Below the pieces are notes generated by a model, which was given only the letters and a program-made list of their open reading frames with translations, made no database searches and was not told where the DNA came from. Below are positions 1 to 12,783 of a stretch of DNA of 64,000 nucleotides, in pieces. The position numbers and the translations under genes were made by a program. Numbering within the stretch: the first letter of the stretch is position 1; the number at the start of each line of letters is the position of its first letter. Origin of the DNA: Corallium rubrum. Taxonomy: Eukaryota; Cnidaria; Anthozoa; Scleralcyonacea; Coralliidae. The stretch is taken from positions 1,628,627 through 1,692,626 of the forward strand of contig OZ035999.1 in the NCBI GenBank assembly GCA_964035015.1, in the 5' to 3' direction.

Positions 1-385
1 ATAAAAAAGACAACCCCAAAAGTGACAACTACAAGACTATAGTTTTTTTATGAAAAGGCGACTACAAAAATGACGACCCTAAAAGATGACCCTAAAGGAC
101 GACCACAAAGAGTACAGGTTTACATAAAAATACGAGACCTAAAAAGACAACCCAATAAAGACAATCCCCAAAAAGAAGACCCAAAGACTATAGTCTTTCC
201 ATAAATATAGATTATAGTTTTTTCATATAAAAACGACCCCAAAAAGACGACACTAAAAAGACGACTTAAGGACAAAAGTTCTCTTATTAAAAAGGAACCC
301 CCAAAAAGACGACCCTGAAAAGACAACTACAAGAACTATAGTAAGAACAATTCCAAAATAGACGACCCGTAAAAACACGACCCCC
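1..385. repeat. degenerate short tandem repeat (AAAAGACGACCC-like)
   Basis: An A-rich stretch in which variants of AAAAGACGACCC recur at irregular spacing of roughly 12-25 bases, mixed with copies of ACTATAG and CAACTACAAG. It begins before the window. No coding sense was found on either strand. Confidence 0.6.
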
Positions 386-574
386 AACCTCCTACCCAGG
401 GCATTTTGTCTCCACGTTTTGAGGTCGGCGAAAATGGCCCTGACATCGGCTGGTCACGTGATACCCAGAATTTTGGGGTGTTATGGCAAGAACATGTATG
501 CAGTCTGTGTTTTGTTTTTGTATAATACGTATACATGAATAATAAATGATAAATATTTAAGATAGAAATCTTTC

Positions 575-3060
575 AAAAGTTAAAAAAAATGCCCAAAATA
601 AGTAAAGGCTAACCCCTTAACATTTTGAACGATTTTGGCCATTTCTTCTTCCAACTGTTGCAATAAGGCTAAATTATGAATATTTTGCAAAAAGAAAACT
701 TTCTTTCTGCTATAAGATGCCAAAAAAGGCTTTATTTAAGCTAAATTAACATTTTTGACCATGTGGTCAAAGGTTAAAAAAATGACAACCAGGCACAAAG
801 TAGGGCCAGCCCCTTAACATTTTGTACGATTTTGGCCATTTTTTCAACTTTTGAAATCAGGTTCAATTATGAATGTTTAGCACAAATAAAACATTGTTGC
901 TATTCAAGCCAAAAAAGGCTTTATTTGAGTTAAATTGGCATTTTTTGAACATATTACAAAGGTTTAACAACATGGCGATAATCGGGCAAAGAGTAAAGGC
1001 CGAACTTAGCCACTTTTTAAACTTTTGAAATACAGCAAAAATATTAAGATTTGGCACAAATAAAACCTTCTTGTCTCTATACAAGCCAAAAAAAGCCTTA
1101 TTTGAGCAAAATTATCATTCTTTGATCATATTTTAAAGGTTAAAAAAATGGCAAAAATCGGGCAGAAAGTAAAGGCTAACCCCTTAAAATTTGACCGATT
1201 TTGGACACTTTGTCAACTTTTGAAATACGGCTAAAATATAACGATATGGCACAAATAAAACCTTGTTGCTGTAGAAGCCAAAAAAGGCTTTATTTGAGCT
1301 AAATTATCATTTTTCAAAGGTTAAAAAATGGCAGAAATCGGGCAAAACGTAAAGGCTAACCCCTTAACATTTTGACAGATTTTGGGCATTTCTTCTAACT
1401 TTTGCAATAAGGCTAAATTATAAATATTTGCCAAAAATAAAACTTTCTTCCTGCTATAGGTGCCACAAAAAGGCTTTATTTGAGAAAAATTATCACTTTT
1501 TGACCATATTTCAAAGGTTAAAAAAATGGCAAAAATAAGTAAAGGCTAACCCTTAACATTTTGACTGATTTTGGCAATTTTTTCAACTTTTGAAATAAGG
1601 CTAAAATAGGAATATATGTTAAAAATAAAACTTAAAACTGGCAAAAAGTAAAGGCTAACCCCTTAATTTTGACCGATTTTGGCTAATGTTTAAACTTTTG
1701 AAATAAGACTAAAATATGAATATTTGGCACAAATAAAACCTTTTTCTATAGAGCAAAATTATCATTTTTCCACATTTTAAAGGTTAAAAAAATGGCCAAA
1801 ATCGAACAAAATGTAAAGGCTAACCCCTTAACATTTTCACCGATTTTGGCCACTTTTTAAATTCTGAAATACGGATAAAATATGAATATTTGGCACAAGT
1901 AAAACCCTCTTTTTCTACAGAAGCCAAAAAGGGCTTATTTGAAATAAAATATTATTTTTTGACCATATTTCAAAGGTTAAAAAAAATAGCAAAAATCGGT
2001 CAAAAGTAAAGGCTAACCCCTTAACATTTTGACCGATTTTGGCCATTTCTTCCAACTTTTGCAATAAAGCTAAAATATGAATATTTGGCACAAATAAAAC
2101 CTTTCTGTTTCTATGGATTCCACAAATAGCTCTATTTGTGCAAAATTATCATTTTGACCATATTTCAAAGGTTTAAAAAATGGTCAAAATCGAGCAAAAA
2201 GTAAAGGCTAAACCGTTAACATTTTGACCAATTGTGGCCACTTTTTCAACTTTTGAAATACGGCTAAAATGTAACGATTAGGCAAAAGTAAAACCTTCTT
2301 GTTGGCTTGTTGCCATAGAAGCCAAAAGAGCTTTATTTGAGCTAAATTTATTTTTAACATTTTGAATGATTTCAGCCCTTTCTTCCAACTTTTGAAATTA
2401 GGCTAAGTTACGACTATTTGTCACAAATAAACCTTGTTGCTATACAAGCCAAAAAAGACTTTATTTGAGTTAATTGTCATTTTTGACCATATTTCAAAGG
2501 TTTAAAAATATGGCGATAATCGGGCAAAAAGTAAAGGCTAACCTCTTACATTTTTACCCCTTTCTTTTTGCTATAGAAGCCAAAAAAGGCTTTATTTGAG
2601 CTAAATTGTTATTTTTTGACAATATTTCAAAGGTTAAAGAAATGGCAAAATCTGGCAAAACGTAAAGGCTAACCCCTTGACATTTTGACCGATTTTGGCC
2701 AATTTTTAAACTTTTGAAATAAGGCTAAAATATGAATATTTTGCACAAATAAAGCCTACGTTTTCTATACAAGTCAAAAAAGGCTTTATGTCAACAAAAT
2801 TATCATTTCTTGTTATTTTTTGACCATATTTCAAATGTTATAAAAATGCAAAAATCGGGCAAAACGTAAAGGCTAATCCCTTTAACATTTTGACCGATTT
2901 TAGCCATTTCTTCCAACTTTTGCAATAAGGCTAAATTATGAATATTAGGCAAAAGTAAAACTTTAGAAATAAGGCTAGATATGCAGATTTAGTACAAATA
3001 AAGCCTTTTAGAACCAACAAATGAATATAGCTAAAATTAAATCTGCCAAAATATAAAGGG
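575..3060. repeat. degenerate satellite array, ~190-bp period
   Basis: About 13 imperfect copies of a unit in fixed order: GTAAAGGCTAACCCCTTAAC, an ATTTTGACCGATTTTGGCC block, CAACTTTTGAAATAAGGC, a CACAAATAAAACCTT block, AAGCCAAAAAAGGC, and a final block ending AAAGGTTAAAAAAATGGC. Phase markers occur near 605, 800, 990, 1170, 1350, 1542, 1645, 1815, 2005, 2200, 2530, 2665 and 2865. Most spacings are 180-200 bp, with shorter copies that look internally deleted. There is no long open frame. Confidence 0.85.
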
Positions 3061-4365
<1,305 letters not shown>

Positions 4366-4367
4366 GA

Positions 4368-4439
<72 letters not shown>

Positions 4440-4580
4440 CGGCGATGGCAACAACAACAACAGCAGTGTCGACAACAACGACAACAGCAACATGGACAGA
4501 GATGCAGGGACAGGAACAGGGACCAGAACAATGACAAGGACAGGAACAAGGAAGAAGAACAAGAACAGGGACAAAGACCT
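4366..4580. repeat. (AAC)n followed by degenerate GACAGG/AACAGG hexamers
   Basis: About 75 bases of AAC triplets pass into imperfect hexamers such as GACAGG and AACAGG up to about 4580. The poly-Leu and poly-Cys reading frames here are translations of the repeat, not genes. Confidence 0.85.
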
Positions 4581-4587
4581 GAGACCG

Positions 4588-5460
4588 AGGAAGAAACCGC
4601 TGTCAGATATGTTTGTGGGCGGAAGCGGAAACGAGAGAAAAATTGAAGGAAACCTCTGCCAACTTTCGGTCGATATCTGGTACATATGGTCTAAATCGTC
4701 AAATATCTTAACCATCCTCTACATTTCAGCTTTCACGCTTAACAATATGTAAACCTGCATCATTTTCCATTGTGTTTTAATTATTTTATGCATTTTTATA
4801 CAATAATATTGCCAAAAATAAGAATCAAAAGGGGGGAGCTCCAACTATCGTATTCATAGATATTTGGGCATTTTGCAAAATACATGCACGGCTTGCGCTA
4901 TGGAGGACGACCAAAAACAGCCCAATGTATCCATTGAGGATTGGTCAATTGATGCCTTGATGGTATTAAAGGTATTCGCGCTTAATGACTTGTATTGTGC
5001 ATATTCTTATCCCAAGACCAAGTATTTTTGTTTCACTTTATTATTAAATCTTGAAATCATGCAAATTCCTTTTATCATTCTACCGTAAACTTCTATAATT
5101 TAAACTCCTTTGTATATAATGTATTTTATTCCAAGGACACCTTTGGTCGGCTAATAATTATAATCTTATAAGCGGAGAGGGATTTAAGATTTTTGAGAGG
5201 GCTTGTTGAATGTTGGAGGGAATTTTGTTTTCAAAAGTATATCATGCATTTAGTATGATATAATTTTAATACATAAGCGTGTGTGCTCATTCTTACTAGT
5301 ATACCATGTGTGTTTAAAGCGTTAAAATTAATATATTAAAAGCAACCTCCCCCGCGTTGGTGCCATGTTTGGACGAAAGTTGGCAGAGCTTTCCTTCAAT
5401 TTTTCTCGCGTTGCCGCTTCCGCCCACAAACATATCTGACAGCGGTTTCTTCCTCAGCCT
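4588..5460. repeat. inverted repeat pair with ~80-bp arms
   Basis: The block at about 4588-4663 (starting GAGGAAGAAACCGCTGTCAG) is repeated in inverted orientation at about 5373-5455 with few differences. The arms enclose about 710 bp of AT-rich sequence with no convincing gene. Both arms translate to the same KKPLSDMFVGGSGN-type peptide on opposite strands. That could be a captured exon or chance. It could be a short terminal-inverted-repeat element, but no TSD was identified. Confidence 0.55.
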
Positions 5461-5479
5461 CAGAATCCTCACGGAAACC

Positions 5480-5580
5480 TCTGCGGAAGAGAGAGGACAA
5501 AGACGAAGGCGAAGGCGTAGACGAAAGCGAAAGCAAAAGCGAAGACAAAGACAAGGACATGCAAGGACAAGAACGAGAAA
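5480..5580. repeat. degenerate purine-rich hexamers
   Basis: Imperfect GAAGGC/GAAAGC/GACAAG hexamers. They follow the right arm of the inverted repeat, much as a similar purine-rich array precedes the left arm. Confidence 0.6.
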
Positions 5581-5978
5581 AACAATTGACAGGTAGAGAT
5601 TATATGAACAACCCAATTTCAACCTTGAAACTCGTACTTATACTACATCAATCGACTATTTTATATCGTCTTACTTGTTTTATTTTTGCTATCTTTCTTC
5701 AGTCCGAGAACCATATATTCGTACTCGACGTCAGCGTTTTGATTAAATTCATGTTTATAGCAATCAATACCTAAGAAAAATAGAATGCCTCAATAAAATA
5801 TACCTTAATTGTACTAGTCCATCAATTTTTACAAAAGTTAGCAGTTTTGGGCACATGTTACGCAACACAAAAAAAACCCACTTTTAAAACTATTAATTAT
5901 TTGAAAGTTTTCATGGCGATAATGTAATATAGATAAGTTTTGTGGAAACACCACCGTATAATTTTTTCTTTGCTAAAC
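5581..5978. other. no gene seen
   Basis: AT-rich spacer without supported features. Confidence 0.4.
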
Positions 5979-6008
5979 TTTCGGCCTGTTGACTCAGGCC
6001 TTCATCAG
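5979..6008 (-). ncRNA. hammerhead-ribozyme-like core
   Basis: On the minus strand the order is CTGATGA, one A, a perfect 6-bp stem GGCCTG/CAGGCC around a short loop, then GAAA. This matches the C-box, stem II and G-box layout of hammerhead ribozymes, which are known in PLE terminal repeats. A convincing stem III and cleavage site were not resolved, so activity is unproven. It lies 11 bp outside a foldback repeat. Confidence 0.4.
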
Positions 6009-6018
6009 AGCAATAACA

Positions 6019-6458
6019 ACCTGTTGGCTCACGTCATTTATAAACTAAGCAACTGATAAATTAAAACATGTAAGAATAAAATATCTTTCAAAAACTCATT
6101 AATAATTCATGAGGAAAACACAAAAGAAAATCATGACCGTATCGTATCCTTTATATGTGATAAAGATTTCACCTGATTTACATAAACTTTAGCTTTGATT
6201 TTCTCGGCTTAGACAAGCTTTTTTTTCAAACTAACTCCGCCAATCAACTTACCAAGTGGTTCGTTTTTGAAGCCGTATAATAAACTCGCAGTTCGTGTTT
6301 TATCAGATATACAAACACTCGGCTTCGCCTCGTGTCTTTATATCTGATAAAACACTCCTGCTCGTTTATTATACAGTACATTAAAATATCCAATAAAATA
6401 TCTTTTATTCTTACGTGATTTAATTGATCAGCTGCTTAGTTTGTAAATGACGTGAGCC
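6019..6458. mobile_element. foldback element with nested hairpin
   Basis: The arm at about 6019-6090 is repeated inverted at about 6390-6458; shared landmarks are GGCTCACGTCATTTA and AACTAAGCA. Between them, 6275-6377 forms a second hairpin whose arms share GTATAATAAACTCG and GTTTTATCAGATAT. There is no coding region. It is probably a MITE or a PLE-derived inverted pair, given the hammerhead-like core just outside. Confidence 0.6.
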
Positions 6459-6488
6459 GACAGCTTCTTTTTAGGCTGTACAGTTAAA

Positions 6489-6653
6489 AAGGTGCAAGAA
6501 ATTACTGTCTTCTAACCTACGAAGGTGCAAGAAATTACTGTCTTCTAACCTACGAAGGTGCAAGAAATTACTGTCTTCTAACCTACGAAGGTGCAAGAAA
6601 TTACTGTCTTCTAACCTACGAAGGTGCAAGAAATTACTGTCTTCTAACCTACG
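6489..6653. repeat. five perfect copies of a 33-bp tandem repeat
   Basis: Units start at 6489, 6522, 6555, 6588 and 6621 with AAGGTGCAAGAAATTACTGT and are identical by eye. Perfect identity implies recent expansion. Confidence 0.95.
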
Positions 6654-7069
6654 AATTGCTTTCCCTTAAGATTGTTGATGATATTTCGCCCCGTCGGTTT
6701 CTCTTTAGCTGTCACTACTGCGTGCAATGCTTCTGCAAACTGTATCACGGCATGGTAAAGGTAAACGCCAGTAAAGGGAACCTAGAAACGAAGAAGCAAT
6801 AATTTATATAAAAGCAAGATCAACGTCAGTATTGTCTTACTAAACCCCCCGGTAGTTTACCACGTTTTCACTTGGTTCTATTCAAAACACTGCATGCCTA
6901 CGCTACACTGTACTTTCTTACAACATCTAGATTCTTGAAAGTTGATATTGCTTTAGAAAGTCGTCAGGAAAGTTTACACTTCGACTACACGCCTGACAAC
7001 CATCAAGCAAAATAAGGAACATCGAAATAAGGCTAAAAATGTCTTATTTTAATATCAGTAGTAACACAT
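6654..7069. other. no gene seen
   Basis: Unique-looking sequence without a supported coding exon or repeat. Confidence 0.4.
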
Positions 7070-8110
7070 AGTATTAATGGTGATAGTGGTAACATTAATA
7101 GTAATAGTAGCAGTAGTGGTAGAAGTAATACTGTGGTAATTGTCGTGAAAGTAGAAGTGGAAATGGGTGTGGAAATAGATGTGGAAGTACATATGAAAGT
7201 GGATGTTGACGTAGAAGTAAATGTGGATGTTTTAATGAAAGTGTAAATGGAAGTGGATGTAAAACTAGACGTGTAAATACAAGTAAATGTGAAAGTAGAA
7301 GTAGAAATTGAAGTGGATGTATATGAAAGTGACGTGGATATTAAAGAAAAAGTGAATGCAGAGATGGAAGTAGAAGTAGAAATGAAAGTAGATATATAAG
7401 TGGAAATGCATGTGGAAATAGATGTGGAAGTGGATATAGAAATGGATGTAGAAATGGAAGTGGATGTACAAGTGGAAGTGAATGTGGAAATGTAAGGATG
7501 TAAATATGGAACTGGAATTGAATGTGGCAATGTAAGTGGATGTAGATATAGAAGTGGAAATAAAAGTGGATATACTGTAGCTGTGGAAATGGATGTAGAA
7601 GTAGAAGTGGAAGTATAATTAAATGTGGAAATGCAAGTGGATAAGGAAGTAGAATTAAATGTGGAACTGAATGTCGAAATGCAAGTGTGGATGTAAATAT
7701 GAAAATGGAACTGATTTTGGAAATGTAAGTGGATGCGAATATAGAAATAGAAGTAGAAATAAAAGTGGATGTTGATTTAGATGTAGAAATGGAATGGATG
7801 TGGAAATAAAACTGGATATGGAAGTCAAAGTAAAAGTGGAAGTGGATGTAGAAATAAAGGTGGAAGTGAATGTAGAAATGGAAGTGGACGTAGAAATAGA
7901 TGTACGAGTGGATAAGGAAGTGGAATTGAATGTAGAAATGTAAGTGGATGTAGGAGTAGATGTCGGAGTGGAATTGAATGTAGAAATGTAAGTGGATGTA
8001 GGAGTAGATGTCGGAGTGGATAAGGAAGTGGAATTGAATGTGAAAATATAAGTGAATGCGGAAATGGAAGTGCATGTTGATGTAAATGTGGAAGTAAAAG
8101 TGAAAGTAAA
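7070..8110. repeat. ~1-kb degenerate hexanucleotide minisatellite
   Basis: About 1,040 bases built from variants of GTGGAA, GTAGAA, GTGGAT and ATGTAG on the plus strand. Higher-order duplications are visible: a GTAAGTGGATGTAGGAGTAG block occurs twice around 7938-8010. The long Ser/Thr- or His/Phe-rich frames on the minus strand are shadows of the repeat. It lies immediately past the donor site of the exon at 8158-8546, so it sits in that gene's intron. Confidence 0.85.
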
Positions 8111-8157
8111 AGTTGAAATTAATGCAAATGCAAATAGAAGTGAGGGTAAACACTTAC

Positions 8158-8546
8158 CACTGAAGTAGATTTATCAAACAGACACCGTCCTTTAAAAAAG
8201 TATGCACAACCTTTATAAACATCACAGTTGAATGGTTCTTGCGATGTTCGCCTTTTTACTTCCATATCGAAAAGTTTGTGGCCCTCGGTTTTCCCGGCAT
8301 TTGATTTCATAGTGACCAATAACAACCTCTTGAACGCTCTCTCTGTTCTCTCAAGCACCTTCGGTGAGTACGAATGGTAATAACTGAAGAACCATTTAAA
8401 AGGGTATTCCAGGTAGTTATTCACCAAAAATTCGTCCAAGAGCATACCGATGTAACCATGTTCTGGATTCGGTTCCAGCAGTTGGCGACCTTCAAGTATA
8501 GACATAATCTCCCTTGTGTCTTGTATAGGCAAAACAAATATTGTTG
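8158..8546 (-). CDS. internal exon of an unrecognised protein
   Basis: An open minus-strand exon of 389 bases bounded by good splice signals. Upstream is a pyrimidine-rich TTTTTCTAG acceptor. Downstream is a consensus GTAAGT donor directly after a Val codon, giving a phase-0 junction. It encodes about 129 residues with a mixed, globular composition, including LLDEFLVNNYLEYPFKWFF near the start, then a basic helix and a Cys-containing end (NCDVYKGCAYFFKGRC). Composition is unlike the surrounding repeats. No ATG precedes it in frame after the last stop, so it is not a first exon. I do not recognise the family and assign no function. It shares strand with the receptor exon at 18934-19323, but nothing shows they are one gene. 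Confidence 0.6.
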
Positions 8547-9030
8547 CTAGAAAAAGAAGATGTGATTTAGATATTTGTGACTGAATGACTTCGTCATATT
8601 AGCAAGATTAACGCAAGTGCCATTGCAATCCGATTGACTCCCGTCTTGCTTCAGTGGTAAGCATTTTTGCTACTTTGGCCTCCGCACACGTATTTCGTAT
8701 AGTTTGTATATCGTATTTGTCCTTCTTTATAATATGTAAAATTTCAACTTGTAATTATTATACGATATGTAAATAGTGTGAAAATTCAGTAATAAAAAAA
8801 TTAATAAAACTTGGTAGCAAGCAGTAAAGGTGTGTTTACACCAGCAAACATGGACTGAATCTCCATGTTTGAAGAACATTTAGACGCAATTATGATGTCC
8901 AAGCTTTTAACAACATACATTAATTACGATATTAATACACTATCATAATTGCACACATAGCAGACTAGCAGTATATGACATTCTTTTATAATGTCCTGCA
9001 TTAAACTCAACGTAAGTTCAAACAATCTAA
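8547..9030. other. probable intron or intergenic sequence
   Basis: AT-rich sequence upstream (minus sense) of the exon at 8158-8546. No earlier exon could be identified. Confidence 0.35.
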
Positions 9031-9170
9031 GTCCCAGTATAGTTCAACGGTCAGAGCGTCTCGCTGGCAATCAGAAGGTTGTGGGTTCGAGTTCGGCTTG
9101 GAACTCAGAAGTTTTCCGAGTAAAATGGCTTGAAGAACATTTACATTCAATTCAATTCAATATCCCCAGG
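9031..9170 (+). mobile_element. tRNA-derived SINE
   Basis: An A-box-like TAGTTCAACGGTCAGAGCG at about 9039-9057 and a B box GGTTCGAGTTC at about 9083-9093 have the usual tRNA spacing. They are followed by a non-tRNA body and an ATTCAATTC tail. The anticodon arm does not make a clean tRNA. Related A/B-box blocks occur near 14616, 51775, 52711 and 55550. Confidence 0.6.
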
Positions 9171-9189
9171 AAATACGCTATTGCGTCGA

Positions 9190-9500
9190 TGCACCCTGAA
9201 AGACCTCCCGAACAAAAGATTTCCCCCTGAAATGTCGACCTCTCCAGAAAAACCTTTCCCTGGAAAACCTCCCCATAAAAAACACCCAATAAATACCCCC
9301 TCCCCCTACTCTTTGTAAAACCTCTCCCTGAAAAAGCTCCCCTTGAAAGACGTTACATCTTGAAAAACCTTTCCCTGAAAGACCTCCCCCTGGAAGACAT
9401 CCCCGGCCTTGAAAACTTCCTCTGAATTCCACCCCACTCCCCCAGAAAGATCTTCTATGAAAGAGCCCTAAAAATCACCCCTAAAAAACCTGCCCTGAAA
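9190..9500. repeat. degenerate ~16-bp CT-rich minisatellite
   Basis: Repeated variants of CCTGAAAGACCTCCCC and CCCTGGAAAACCT; Lys/Pro- and Gly-rich reading frames are by-products. Confidence 0.7.
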
Positions 9501-9846
9501 TGCGGCTCATAAAAGGCCTAACCCCTTAAAGGATTCCTTTCTGTAATTTGCATACCCACTAAAAACCTACCTTGCGAACGTGAGCTAATAGCAGATTTAA
9601 TTGCGGGAATAACGCTCTCCAAATGTTTATTACTACCATCAAGGTTGTCATCAACTACTGTCCTATTACCGACTGTGATACCTAAAGTAATTAAGATCAA
9701 ACGAATCAGGTGTATTAAAAGCTATGTTCTTTGTTTCTTACAAAAACAACAGATTATCATACGACCTGCAAAGTACAATATAAACTCAAAATATAACTAG
9801 CATTTTGTAAACTGCAGAAGATCCAAGTTAAGAAAAACTAAATCAT

Positions 9847-9847
<1 letters not shown>
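9501..9847. other. no gene seen
   Basis: No supported feature. Confidence 0.4.
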
Positions 9848-9912
<65 letters not shown>

Positions 9913-10032
9913 GGTTGTTGTTGTGGTTGTTGTTATTGTTGTTGTTGTTGTTGTTACCTTTATTGTTGTTCTGCCGTGTTGTCGTTATTGTTGCCGTCTA
10001 TTCTCTACTGGTTGTTTTATTACTATTTAATC

Positions 10033-10098
<66 letters not shown>
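9848..10098. repeat. (GTT)n and (TA)n microsatellites
   Basis: GTT triplets run from about 9849 to 9957 with a few GTG interruptions, and a pure TA tract follows at about 10034-10097. Confidence 0.95.
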
Positions 10099-10099
<1 letters not shown>

Positions 10100-10954
10100 C
10101 ATAATTATTAATAATAAATATATATAATATATTATTATACCTCGCTGTGACAACTGACGTGACAGGTACTTTTGAAACGACCGCCACCTGCGACCAGCTT
10201 GGCAAACTATCGTCACGTGACTCCAGCGCCTCGCATTCAAGAGCAGAGTAATTTTCAACACTGCTTTGTTATCTGAAGGACTGGTACGACCAAAGTTTGG
10301 GTAGAGCTTCTTGTTCGAAACATGCGGATCTGGAGAACCCTGAAGCGAGAACAGTAAGACAGGGTCATTATAATTAGGAAAGATTAATAGAAAGATTAAC
10401 ACAGGCACGCTTGGGTGTACATGTTTCAACTGTAGTACCTCGTGCATGGTCTGTATATACACGCAAATTTGTGAGATATTTTGATGCATTTTTTGATGAT
10501 ATACACCAGGATCGCGCCCCCACCCCCCAAACATTTTTGGTAGGTGGTCCAGAATGTTTCCCCCCCCCCCTTAAAAACTCATCCATCTAGTCTGCAATCT
10601 GTGGCTTTCGTTCCCTCCACATCGCTATTACGTGTTTCTAGAGGACAATGGAATGAAAGTAGTTAGCTACATATAAAATAGAATATATTTTCGTTTTGAC
10701 TTTCAAGTGTCATGGCATTATTGATTGGAGAGGCAGGGAATGGAAAAAAGATCGGCATTTATATATATATATATAGCAAAATACATGGGTGGACATGAGC
10801 GCTAATTACAGAGGATATATTAAGCAACATTATATACAATGCATCTACTTCACTTTTAAGAGAAAAACGTATAGTCACAGTATTGGCAACTATAAATAGA
10901 GTCAATATAAATATTAATTTTTAACGCTTTGCTGACACCCAAAAGTTATCCCCC
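10099..10954. other. no gene seen
   Basis: Contains short C runs near 10565 and a short TA run near 10760. No convincing exon was found on either strand. Confidence 0.4.
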
Positions 10955-11020
10955 ATTTACCCCCCCCCCCCCCCCCCCCCCCCCACGAATATTACACATC
11001 TTCCTACGCCACTGATCCAC
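10955..11020. repeat. poly-C run and possible hAT right end
   Basis: A run of about 26 C residues is followed by TACGCCACTG near 11005-11014, the right terminus typical of the hAT MITEs at 33113-33620 and 47523-47879. No matching left end or TSD was found. Confidence 0.35.
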
Positions 11021-11536
11021 ACGACCATTACAGGAACGCAGGCTCTTGTCGAAGGAGAGAGGGAGGGGAATGCAGACAAGAGAAATTAAGAGCTCGCTCG
11101 CACGGATACTATAGAATTTTAGACATCTGCGTCCTAAATCATGACGGAAATTCTCATTGGTCGGTTTGCCTTATAACGTCAAATGATAAATGCAAATCTT
11201 AAAGTGCGTTATAAACTTATTCATAAAGGTGGTTGCTGTGTACTCAACAGGCAAAAGATCGGATTTTGGAACCAAGAAACAGTGTAATTATTGCAATGAA
11301 TTCAGCAAATCTTGCAAGAAGGAAGAGAATATCGCCAAAAATACGAGTATGCAAACCATATTAGGAATAACAATGACAAAATATTTAATAATGCACACAC
11401 AATGGAAATTTTTCGATCGAGCAGTTTCTCGCAGTCGACGAGAAAGAAGTGTTATTTGATTTGCTTTGTTCAGTTGCAAGAGCCTGCGAACAGCTAACAA
11501 AAACGCCGCTTCACTGTTGTTTACGATAATTGGTCT
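11021..11536. other. no gene seen
   Basis: No supported feature. Confidence 0.4.
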
Positions 11537-11540
11537 TTAA

Positions 11541-12077
11541 GGTTACAGGATACTATAGGAAGCCATTTCGAGAAATTTGTTACGGCTTGCTCAATTTTTT
11601 CCGATTTGTCTCAAATTAGCACCCAAATGTAGTTAAGTATGTGACGGACACTATCGTATATACAGTAAATAAGAAATAAAATATTGTTGCAGATATACTC
11701 ATCAGTTTAAAATCACAGTACCTTCGCGCCGCGGTTTAAGGCGGTCTTTGCTTTTACCAAAAAGCTCTCAATTTATCATATCAGTACACTTCTCAATGTT
11801 TGTTCTAAAAAAGTGTGTTCGCGCGTTTTAATTATGTAAAAATTACCTGAGTTACAAGCTTTTATTTGTCAATTGCTTGTGCCACAACATAGATCGAGAA
11901 ATAAAATATCCTAGCTGCTAAACCACTACATTAATAAGAAAAAATGCGAACAAACCTTTTTTGGAACAAATATTGAGAAGTTTAACTACATTTGGTGTAA
12001 ATTTGAGACAAATTGGAAAAAAATTGAGCGAGCGATAACAAATTTCTTGAAATGGCTTCCTAGAGTATTCTGTAACC
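11541..12077. mobile_element. Kolobok-like MITE with ~95-bp terminal inverted repeats
   Basis: Begins GGTTACAGGATACTATAGGA and ends with the inverted equivalent; the arms match over about 95 bp. It is flanked by TTAA at 11537-11540 and 12078-12081. A TTAA duplication with termini starting GG fits Kolobok-type elements; piggyBac also uses TTAA. There is no transposase frame, so it is non-autonomous. Confidence 0.75.
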
Positions 12078-12081
12078 TTAA

Positions 12082-12783
12082 ACGAGTTTGAAATACCTAT
12101 AGGTGCCTTGCACGAATGCTAGCTGACTATACGTTAATCAACAATTAAACAATATGTATGAAGTATGCTCTACGCCTCTATAGTGCTTTTATGCATTGGT
12201 CGACGATGGTTAAACCTTGCCAGTTTAGCTACTTACAGTCTAATCCACTGTCTAACTAAATCGCCGCTTCTGGAATTTGGCCCTAAAACTTTCCGATTTG
12301 CCTTGGACGGACGTTAAAACAATAAATTCAAATAGATTCATGCAACTGGGCCCTGATCCACCATTTTGACGTCATGTCATTGTGCAAGAGGAATTGGGTT
12401 TGTTTTGCTGTAGGTATAGCACACGGTCATCATAGTGACATAAAATCATGCCTCATATGAACATCCCCTAAGGGCTAAGACTACGTGCGTTTCAAGTATT
12501 GAACGAATTGTTCTCGATTGCTTTTCGCTCGGAAACGTTGCACTGCATGGTCTAAAGTGCTACGCCTGATTAGCAAGCACGATTATCGTATTGTTGTCGT
12601 TGTTTAGAAGCCTTATATTTTTTACTGTTATATAGCTTGAGTTTCACTGGATGCAACGATGACTGTCATTGGTTGGTTTGTGGTCACATGACCTTAGCTA
12701 AATTTCAATGTCTAACCAAGCAGGCAACAATTGAGAACTTATTGCCTGTTCGATCAATACGTTTTCAATTGTTGCCCGCTAGA
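12082..12783. other. no gene seen
   Basis: Unique-looking sequence without a supported exon. Confidence 0.4.

Noticed and set aside
7033-8153. Long Ser/Thr- and His/Phe/Tyr-rich minus-strand frames (165-270 residues)
   Set aside because: They are produced by the hexanucleotide repeat, whose period keeps all frames open.
9031-9105. Functional tRNA gene
   Set aside because: A and B boxes are present but the acceptor and anticodon stems do not pair; a SINE is the better reading.
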